Origin: an uncultured Bacteroidales bacterium
GTDB taxonomy: Bacteria > Bacteroidota > Bacteroidia > Bacteroidales > UBA932
Length of the DNA: 64,000 nucleotides
Direction of reading: 5' to 3'
NCBI GenBank assembly: GCA_944322565.1
Contig: CALUPG010000003.1
Location: 186,001 to 250,000, forward strand
Shown here: piece after piece, positions 61,061 to 64,000 of the stretch
Position numbering within the stretch: the first letter of the stretch is position 1
Layout of the letters: every line of letters begins with the position of its first letter
Notes under the pieces: generated by a model
The model's database searches: none
Seen by the model: only the letters and a program-made list of their open reading frames with translations
What the model was told of the DNA's origin: nothing
Translations under genes and position numbers: made by a program

Positions 61061-62251
61061 TTACACCTCTATGTCTATATCATTGTCCTCGCTGTCAAAC
61101 CAAATCTCTACGCCTTGGCTATCACCGCTTGGAAGTATCTGGTCCTCATTGATTTCAAGAACAGAATTGACTTGCAGCAGAGCTGACGACCGGGCGATTC
61201 TGTATCCGGTGCCGTCAGTCAGCCGGTGCATCAGGGCGGCACCGAGAATTGTCTCACGAAGATTTATGCCGGCATGGAAAAGCCGCTTGTTTGTCCCGGT
61301 GCCATCGGCTGCCGGACTGAGCGCAGGAATTGTAATCTGCAGAATCCCTGCCCCGACTATATCGGAATTGGCTCCGCTCGGGAAGAGTCCGAGCACATTG
61401 ACTTCTCCCTGATAGACATGGACATTGCCGCTCTGGGAGATTTTATGCATGTCGAACAGAGCCCTGTATGTCGAGTCGCTTACCTGGGCAGACATAAGCT
61501 GCACTCTTCTCGGGACTCCGGATATCTCGGCAGTCACAAGATCATTTTCAATGGTTACATTTCCCTGGAGCCGTATTGACAGGCGGAACGTAAGCTTCTG
61601 TGTCAGTCTCTTGATGTCAAATGCAATATCAGGAGAGACGGTCGGATATATCCTCTGTTTCTTTACATCGATAAAAAGAGGGTCCGAAGCCTCGAGATAC
61701 CCGAACGCCGGATTGAAATCCGCAACACCCGACGGAATCTCATCCTCCGAAAGTTCATTCACTACTGCGTAGATCTCTCTCATGCTGACTGCCGGATTGT
61801 CCCTGAACTCATCGACCGACTCTATCATGTATGTATCTGAGATATCATTGAATACCATCATATAATATTCCCCGTTAGGGAGAACATTGTCCCTTGAGGT
61901 ATTTTCCGGGGTATCTCCATTTCCCTCCCCTCCTTCACCGCCGGTCTCAGAATTTCCGCCGGAGACATCGTCCCCGGCAGACTGCGAGTCTTCCGGAAAT
62001 ATGGTTCCGGACGGATCCGACTGCCATACATAATGCACAGTATTGATAATCCGGCTGAATGCAAGACACATGGTATCCGGCTTATCTGCCGGGGTGACAT
62101 CTGACGGCCAGTTGAGAGTGATGTTCACCGCGACGCTGTCCGGCATGTCTTCGCTTCCGTCAAGAGCCACCACTGTGCATGACGGGAAAGATACCGCAGC
62201 GAGCAGAGAGAGAAAGATGCCCACTCCTGTTATAAAATTATTCATTCTCAT
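61061..62251 (-). CDS. Fimbrial anchor/regulatory lipoprotein, DUF5119/FimB-like
   Basis: This 396-residue protein has signal peptide ending AVSFPSC (Cys25). An N-terminal strand region VAVNITLNWPSDVTPADKPDT is followed by a Gly/Glu-rich linker (residues about 96-113) and a beta-rich body with a carboxy-terminal EIWFDSEDNDIDIEV. It lacks the Thr-Lys/Arg site of the fimbrillins. FimB-type proteins limit pilus length and hold it to the outer membrane. The ATG overlaps the stop of the first locus gene (ATGA). Confidence 0.65.
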   Translation of the reverse strand: MRMNNFITGVGIFLSLLAAVSFPSCTVVALDGSEDMPDSVAVNITLNWPSDVTPADKPDTMCLAFSRIINTVHYVWQSDPSGTIFPEDSQSAGDDVSGGNSETGGEGGEGNGDTPENTSRDNVLPNGEYYMMVFNDISDTYMIESVDEFRDNPAVSMREIYAVVNELSEDEIPSGVADFNPAFGYLEASDPLFIDVKKQRIYPTVSPDIAFDIKRLTQKLTFRLSIRLQGNVTIENDLVTAEISGVPRRVQLMSAQVSDSTYRALFDMHKISQSGNVHVYQGEVNVLGLFPSGANSDIVGAGILQITIPALSPAADGTGTNKRLFHAGINLRETILGAALMHRLTDGTGYRIARSSALLQVNSVLEINEDQILPSGDSQGVEIWFDSEDNDIDIEV

Positions 62252-63504
62252 TTTCTGCTCTCCTTCTTTGCATCGGATTTGCCGGATGCCGGACGGGGCT
62301 TCCTGGTCTTCTTTATCGTCTTTTCCTTCACCTCCGAGTCTTTTACGACCGGCCGGGCGTCTTGGTCTTCATCCAGTTCCGTCTGAGCCGGAGCAGTCAA
62401 GGGCTCTTCGCCTTCGGACTCTTCTGTTTCAGCCACAGCCTCCTCTGCGGCTTTCCGGGCCTTTTTCCTGTCCCGGGCATTGACTTTATTGTCCCGGGCA
62501 TTGACTTTATTGTCCCGGGCAGCCTTCGGCTCCCACTCCCCTGACTTCTTGAGTTCACGGACTTTTGCGAGGGAATCCTGCCTGGCTGTCTTCTGCTCTT
62601 CCTTCAGTTTCTTCTGAGCATCCCTTGCAGTCTTGACCGAATCCATTCTTGCCGTCCTGTCCTGTTCACGGCGCTGGGCATCGAATATCTTCTGCTGGTC
62701 CTCCCTCTTGTACTTGTCATCTATCGACTTCATACGGTAGACAAACGCCACCTTCAGTTCAGACACCACCGGATAAGGGACGACATGAAATTCTCTGCTC
62801 TTTGATGGAATTTCATAATAATAGTCACCGTTGGCATTGTGTCCGAAGGCCTTATATGATGTGGCCGCAAACCCGAGGGCAACACCGAACTCAATGTCTA
62901 TTGCACTCTTGTCGTACTGATAGAGAGGCAGCACATAACCGGCGATGAGACCGGCGCCGTACATCTGGCCCTGATGACCTTCTTTCCCCAATTTGAATGA
63001 ATAGGTCCCGGCATTTGCATATCCTCCTATATAATATGCCCGCCATGTCTTGTTCCAGAAATTGTTTTTCTTGCGTGAGGACCCGTCTGAAGATGACTTG
63101 TCACTGGGTGAGAATGTCTCGTTGAACCAGTTGCCGAAAGACAGTTTGTCATTTATCCTCCAATATCTCCTGTATTCCGGACGGACTTCGAAGACATTGA
63201 ACACCATCGGTGTCGTGTAATTGTGGGTGGTATTCCAGTTATAGCGGAGATTCACTCCGATTGTATTGCGGTTGTATATGGAATTGGAAAGGTCAAATTC
63301 AACTCCGATATTAGGTATGGTGAGAAGCCACTCCAAGGCATTGGTACGGATGGACCACATGTCCTTGAACGGAACAGTCCTGCCGGCCTTCTCCCTTGCC
63401 TTCGCATCTGCATTATTATATTGTGCAGACACAGGGAAAGCACTCCATAGGAAAAGTGAGGCCAGTGACGCAAAAAGAAATATGACTGTCTTGCTTTTCA
63501 TCAA
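62248..63504 (-). CDS. DUF3575 barrel with a long charged C-terminal tail
   Basis: This 418-residue protein has a signal peptide (TVIFLFASLASLFLWSAFPVSA). A DUF3575 domain follows with MWSIRTNALEWLLTIPNIGVEFDL and FNVFEVRPEYRRYWRIND, and then VSELKVAFVYRMKS to about residue 255. The last 160 residues are Lys/Arg/Glu/Gln-rich and probably helical, including two exact copies of DNKVNAR. It is the first gene of the pilus locus. Such a tail is unusual for DUF3575 and could contact peptidoglycan or the OmpA-like proteins. Confidence 0.75.
   Translation of the reverse strand: MMKSKTVIFLFASLASLFLWSAFPVSAQYNNADAKAREKAGRTVPFKDMWSIRTNALEWLLTIPNIGVEFDLSNSIYNRNTIGVNLRYNWNTTHNYTTPMVFNVFEVRPEYRRYWRINDKLSFGNWFNETFSPSDKSSSDGSSRKKNNFWNKTWRAYYIGGYANAGTYSFKLGKEGHQGQMYGAGLIAGYVLPLYQYDKSAIDIEFGVALGFAATSYKAFGHNANGDYYYEIPSKSREFHVVPYPVVSELKVAFVYRMKSIDDKYKREDQQKIFDAQRREQDRTARMDSVKTARDAQKKLKEEQKTARQDSLAKVRELKKSGEWEPKAARDNKVNARDNKVNARDRKKARKAAEEAVAETEESEGEEPLTAPAQTELDEDQDARPVVKDSEVKEKTIKKTRKPRPASGKSDAKKESRK
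62471..62512. repeat. 21-bp tandem repeat inside the DUF3575 tail
   Basis: Two exact 21-bp units (each starting TCCCGGGCATTGACTTTATTG) at 62471-62491 and 62492-62512 are followed by the first nine bases of a third. They keep the reading frame and encode the heptad ARDNKVN twice. Copy number could vary between strains. Confidence 0.85.
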
Positions 63505-63734
63505 AAAATATTTCGCCTTGCTCTGCCGGATTTACACGGCAAATCGGCGCGAATTTAATACATCCGGGGCAAAAAAGAAAAAATTTTGGGCGAAATTTTT
63601 GTTATCTATTTTGTTATAAACGAGAAGTTTCCAATCACGAAAAAACATATTTTAGGTAAAAATCCCTCCACACAGACATCTCCAAGGCCGCTTTCATTTT
63701 GTAAGATAATTTCTCGGACGCAAATTGGAATTTC
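63505..63734. other. AT-rich non-coding region upstream of the pilus locus
   Basis: About 230 bp with no supportable gene. TAAATTCG on the minus strand (63557 to 63550) is a one-mismatch -7 element about 46 bp upstream of the first pilus gene, with no TTTG at the right distance. Runs of A and T near 63571-63610 may influence promoter strength. Confidence 0.35.
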
Positions 63735-64000
63735 TCAAAAATCACATAAATCCGTGAGTGAGGAATTTTCCGAGTCAAGGACAATTTTCCGGGGAATGTC
63801 ATATCGGCTGAGAATTTCAGCCTCAAGCGAACCCTGCCGTTTCTTTTTTTCTTCATTTTCTCTCCTGCGCAAGGCTTTCATGGCAATTCTCCTCCCCTGC
63901 TCTGCGCGATATTCAGCCTCATTGTCCTTCAAAGCCTCCAGAAGCCGGCCAATTGTCCCGGCTCTTCTGGCAGATGTATTCAATTCACACTCCCAAAGGA
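63735..64000 (-). CDS. C-terminal part of an unknown protein (runs off the right edge)
   Basis: An open frame runs from the window edge to a stop at 63735. It encodes at least 88 residues, strongly helical and charged (TIGRLLEALKDNEAEYRAEQ, KALRRRENEEKKKRQG). There is no start in view apart from a TTG at 63983; the frame stays open to 64000. I recognise no family. It may be a DNA- or RNA-associated protein from composition alone, which is weak evidence. Confidence 0.35.
   Translation of the reverse strand, partial: LWECELNTSARRAGTIGRLLEALKDNEAEYRAEQGRRIAMKALRRRENEEKKKRQGSLEAEILSRYDIPRKIVLDSENSSLTDLCDF

Noticed and set aside
63635-63856. A 73-codon minus-strand frame near the right end
   Set aside because: It overlaps the longer edge-spanning frame and runs through AT-rich intergenic sequence; nothing supports it.

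Overview
The window looks like a chromosomal segment of a Bacteroidales bacterium. The signs are exact or near-exact Bacteroidota promoter elements (TTTG ... TAnnTTTG), a lipoprotein-type Omp85 protein (TamL-like), a type III glutamine synthetase, type V (fimbrillin) pilus genes, DUF5723, DUF3575 and DUF2807 families, and a DUF3467-kdsC-maf group. A cysteate synthase homologue suggests a sulfonolipid-making lineage such as a Rikenellaceae/Alistipes relative. That is an inference; no rRNA or marker gene settles the taxonomy.

Layout. 1-5.4 kb: start of an arginine-decarboxylase-like gene, tamL, rarA and pyruvate kinase, with a tandem palindromic operator candidate between rarA and pyk. 5.4-16.3 kb: acetyltransferase, small outer-membrane proteins, a flavodiiron protein, a DUF5723 protein paired with a large lipoprotein, a Na/phosphate cotransporter and the rRNA methyltransferase RlmD. 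16.3-18.9 kb: an AT-rich island of tiny exported proteins on the minus strand, one of them broken by a one-base change in an A-tract after its start codon. 19.0-26.3 kb: a seven-gene plus-strand run made of heterodisulfide-reductase-like genes (HdrC, HdrB, HdrA, a second HdrC, and a membrane HdrE-HdrD fusion), a cysteate synthase and an MscS channel. 26.3-48.1 kb: mostly housekeeping genes (acyltransferase, queA, an XRE regulator, pyrD, cinA, a dipeptidase, rlmB, an ABC-F ATPase, tatA, valS, kdsC, maf, tRNA-Cys, rlmI, a 3'-5' exonuclease, glnN, an aminotransferase). 48.1-63.5 kb: an eleven-gene minus-strand type V pilus locus with four fimbrillin-like lipoproteins, one anchor-like lipoprotein, three DUF3575-type or similar barrels and three paralogous OmpA-like/repeat proteins.

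The strongest candidate for an undescribed system is the Hdr-like/cysteate synthase/MscS run. Its order C-B-A-C-(E)D resembles the sulfur-oxidising sHdr gene order. It contains a membrane cytochrome-b-like subunit that could pass electrons to or from menaquinone, and it is followed after 20 bp by an enzyme family that fixes sulfite into cysteate. A coherent but untested reading is that the Hdr-like complex makes sulfite from a thiol or persulfide and cysteate synthase consumes it for sulfonolipid synthesis.

The pilus locus is the second point of interest. All four fimbrillins share a Thr-Lys/Arg pair near residue 52-56 and a C-terminal Trp...Gly-Gly pattern, as expected for protease-activated donor-strand polymerisation. 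The accessory genes are expanded by tandem duplication and alternate with barrel proteins.
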